This document shows, in pieces, positions 61,691-64,000 of a stretch of 64,000 nucleotides of DNA (position 1 is the stretch's first letter; each line of letters opens with the position of its first letter). The notes under the pieces are model-generated. The model was not told the DNA's origin, did no database searches, and saw nothing but the letters and a program-made list of their open reading frames with translations. Source of the stretch: an uncultured Shewanella sp. (GTDB taxonomy: Bacteria; Pseudomonadota; Gammaproteobacteria; Enterobacterales; Shewanellaceae); the NCBI RefSeq assembly GCF_947501225.1, contig NZ_CANMUW010000014.1:62001-126000 (forward strand), in the 5' to 3' direction. A program made the translations under genes and the position numbers.

Positions 61691-64000
61691 ATGGAAAAAA
61701 CATACAATCCGCAGTCTATCGAACAGTCTCTCTACCAAAACTGGGAAGAGAAAGGTTACTTCAAGCCTAATGGCGATGAGTCACAGGGCAACTATTGCAT
61801 CATGATCCCGCCACCGAATGTGACGGGTAGTCTGCATATGGGCCATGCCTTCCAGGATACCATCATGGATACCCTGATCCGTTACCAGCGTATGAAGGGA
61901 AAAAACACCCTTTGGCAGGTCGGTACCGACCATGCGGGTATCGCGACTCAGATGTTGGTTGAGCGTAAAGTTGCCGCCGAAGAGGGGTTGAGCCGTCACG
62001 ACTTAGGCCGTGAAAACTTCATCGACCGTATCTGGGACTGGAAGAACGAATCCGGCGGCACTATCACTAAACAGCTACGTCGCCTCGGCGCATCGGTTGA
62101 TTGGGATCGTGAGCGTTTCACCATGGACGAAGGTATGTCTGAGGCGGTACAGGAAGTATTTGTACGCTTGTACGAAGATGACCTTATCTATCGTGGTAAG
62201 CGTCTGGTTAACTGGGATCCGACTCTGCACACGGCTATCTCAGATCTGGAAGTTGAGAACAAAGAGAAGCAGGGTAGCATGTGGCATTTCCGCTACCCGC
62301 TGGCCGAAGGCGCCCTGACTGCCGATGGTAAAGATTACCTCGAAGTCGCGACCACCCGTCCCGAAACCATGTTAGGTGACAGCGCCGTTGCGGTTCACCC
62401 CGATGATGAGCGATATGCATCACTGATTGGTAAGTTCATTATGCTGCCAATCGTTAACCGCCTTATCCCGATTGTTGCCGACGACTACGTCGACATGGAG
62501 TTCGGTACCGGCTGTGTGAAGATCACCCCCGCTCACGACTTTAACGATTACGAAGTCGGTAAGCGCCACGCACTGCCAATGTTCAACATCTTGACCTTCG
62601 ATGCTGCGATCCGTTCCGCTGCCGAGGTGGTTAACACAGATGGCACAGCTAACAACGAATTAGATAACAGCCTGCCTGAGCGTTATGCCGGTATGGACCG
62701 CTTCGAAGCGCGTAAGGCAATTGTTGCCGAGTTCGACACCCTTGGCCTGCTTGGCAAGATCGACCCCCACGCGCTGAAGGTGCCTTATGGCGATCGCTCA
62801 GGTGTAGTTATCGAACCACTGCTTACCGACCAATGGTATGTCTCTGTAGCCCCTATGGCAAAGACGGCGATGGAAGCGGTTGATAACGGCGACATCAAGT
62901 TTGTACCTCAGCAGTATGAAAACATGTACAACTCCTGGATGCGTGACATTCAGGACTGGTGTATCTCACGCCAGCTTTGGTGGGGACACAGAATCCCGGC
63001 CTGGTACGATGAAGCCGGTAAAGTCTACGTGGGCCGTGATGAAGCCGAGGTCCGTGCCAAGCATAAGCTTGATGATTCTGTAACACTTCGTCAGGACAAC
63101 GACGTGCTCGATACCTGGTTCAGCTCTGCATTGTGGACCTTCTCTACACTGGGCTGGCCGAAAAACACCGAAGAGCTGAAAGCCTTCCACCCGACCGATG
63201 TATTGGTGACAGGTTTTGACATCATCTTCTTCTGGGTTGCGCGCATGATCATGATGACCATGCACTTCATCAAAGATGAAAACGGCAAGCCTCAGGTACC
63301 ATTTAAGACGGTTTACGTGACAGGCTTAATCCGTGATGAAGCCGGTAACAAGATGTCTAAGTCTAAGGGTAACGTACTCGACCCGCTGGATATGATTGAC
63401 GGTATCGATCTTGAGTCACTGGTGGCTAAGCGTACCGGTAACATGATGCAGCCTAAGCTTGCGGCTAAGATCGAAAAGAGCACCCGTAAAGAGTTTACCG
63501 ATGGCATCGAAGCCCACGGTACCGATGCGCTGCGCTTCACCCTTGCCTCTATGGCATCGACCGGCCGTGATATCAACTGGGATATGAAACGTCTGGACGG
63601 TTACCGCAGCTTCTGTAACAAGATCTGGAACGCATCACGCTACGTGTTGATGAACACCGAAGTTCAGTCTGAAGGCGCCGCCGAGAATGCGATTGGCGAA
63701 CCGTTAGACTGCGGCCAAAACGGCGGAACACTAGAGCTGTCTCTTGCCGATCGCTGGATCATCAGCCTGTTTAACGAAACCGTTAAAGCCTATGACGAAC
63801 ATATGGCAAACTACCGTTTCGACCTTGCGGCTAACACCATCTATGAGTTCACCTGGAACCAGTTCTGTGACTGGTACCTGGAGCTGACCAAGCCTGTAAT
63901 GCAAAATGGCACCGAAGCACAGCTTCGCGGTACGCGTCATACCTTAGTGACAGTGCTTGAGAAGATGCAGCGCCTGATGCATCCTATGATGCCTTACCTG
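61691..64000 (+). CDS. valS: Valyl-tRNA synthetase (partial)
   Basis: Class I aminoacyl-tRNA synthetase; the first 770 codons are in the window and the gene continues past the right edge (usual length about 950). The HIGH-type motif is HMGH (residues 49-52, in PPPNVTGSLHMGH). The editing-domain segment TTRPETMLGD is near 223, and the KMSKS motif lies at about 555. It charges tRNA-Val and clears threonine. It is in the conserved holC-valS order. Confidence 0.96.
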   Translation, partial: MEKTYNPQSIEQSLYQNWEEKGYFKPNGDESQGNYCIMIPPPNVTGSLHMGHAFQDTIMDTLIRYQRMKGKNTLWQVGTDHAGIATQMLVERKVAAEEGLSRHDLGRENFIDRIWDWKNESGGTITKQLRRLGASVDWDRERFTMDEGMSEAVQEVFVRLYEDDLIYRGKRLVNWDPTLHTAISDLEVENKEKQGSMWHFRYPLAEGALTADGKDYLEVATTRPETMLGDSAVAVHPDDERYASLIGKFIMLPIVNRLIPIVADDYVDMEFGTGCVKITPAHDFNDYEVGKRHALPMFNILTFDAAIRSAAEVVNTDGTANNELDNSLPERYAGMDRFEARKAIVAEFDTLGLLGKIDPHALKVPYGDRSGVVIEPLLTDQWYVSVAPMAKTAMEAVDNGDIKFVPQQYENMYNSWMRDIQDWCISRQLWWGHRIPAWYDEAGKVYVGRDEAEVRAKHKLDDSVTLRQDNDVLDTWFSSALWTFSTLGWPKNTEELKAFHPTDVLVTGFDIIFFWVARMIMMTMHFIKDENGKPQVPFKTVYVTGLIRDEAGNKMSKSKGNVLDPLDMIDGIDLESLVAKRTGNMMQPKLAAKIEKSTRKEFTDGIEAHGTDALRFTLASMASTGRDINWDMKRLDGYRSFCNKIWNASRYVLMNTEVQSEGAAENAIGEPLDCGQNGGTLELSLADRWIISLFNETVKAYDEHMANYRFDLAANTIYEFTWNQFCDWYLELTKPVMQNGTEAQLRGTRHTLVTVLEKMQRLMHPMMPYL

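Noticed and set aside
1..64000. tRNA, rRNA, CRISPR arrays, phage genes and full insertion sequences
   Set aside because: None was recognised on either strand by reading; a covariance-model or IS search was not possible here.

Overview
The window reads as chromosomal DNA of a marine gammaproteobacterium, most likely Shewanella or a close relative. This is inferred from the lptG-lptF/pepA/holC/valS block, the small DUF2960, DUF2913, DUF3634 and TorF-type proteins, a GlyGly-CTERM (rhombosortase-type) protease, and a full puu/pot putrescine pathway. No tRNA, rRNA or CRISPR array was seen. Both edges cut genes: potI on the left, valS on the right.

Layout. 1-8633: putrescine uptake and gamma-glutamyl-putrescine catabolism (potFGHI, puuA, puuD, puuR on minus; puuB on plus). 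8634-10840: an accessory island with a short integron-type cassette array lacking an integrase (three attC-like sites, two cassettes: a Cdd1-like HhH protein and an ankyrin protein). It is flanked by two modular repeats in opposite orientation. 10841-15310: CYTH protein, nucleoside hydrolase-ribokinase pair, dicarboxylate/amino-acid symporter. 15452-20651: puuC (minus), facing a beta-alanine/omega-amino-acid aminotransferase, mmsA and a cupin. PuuR-like boxes between puuC and the aminotransferase tie this block to the putrescine regulon. 20800-25572: TorF-like porin, small proteins, a MITE, a DUF368 (undecaprenyl-phosphate transporter) gene with a lipoprotein, a hotdog protein, and a MarR regulator facing a membrane protein across three operator-like palindromes.

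25767-31549: a reprolysin-like GlyGly-CTERM protease overlapping a lipoprotein gene, then an OmpR-type two-component pair and a cold-shock/DUF1294 fusion. 31613-37698: a lipoprotein with 18 Ig-like (Big_2) repeats and its OmpA-like partner. 37915-45632: FKBP isomerase, two M24 peptidases, a PAP2 phosphatase fused to an outer-membrane barrel, a ROK kinase and an MFS transporter. 45721-52487: REC-EAL regulator, RhlE, M32 carboxypeptidase, GNAT, small conserved proteins, RDD protein. 52771-53033: a second MITE copy. 53080-64000: lptGF, pepA, then an insertion (PaeA-like polyamine exporter, DCC-family protein, second RsgA-type GTPase) separating pepA from holC-valS.

Functional picture. Putrescine enters through PotFGHI, is glutamylated by PuuA, oxidised by PuuB and PuuC, and released as GABA by PuuD. 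The adjacent aminotransferase and MmsA can take omega-amino acids on to acetyl-CoA or propionyl-CoA. The PaeA homologue at 57-58 kb would export polyamines. The strongest candidates for something new are the integrase-less cassette array with its hairpin-bearing inverted repeats, the triple-operator MarR locus, and the PAP2-barrel fusion. All family names come from recognising motifs by eye; no database was searched.
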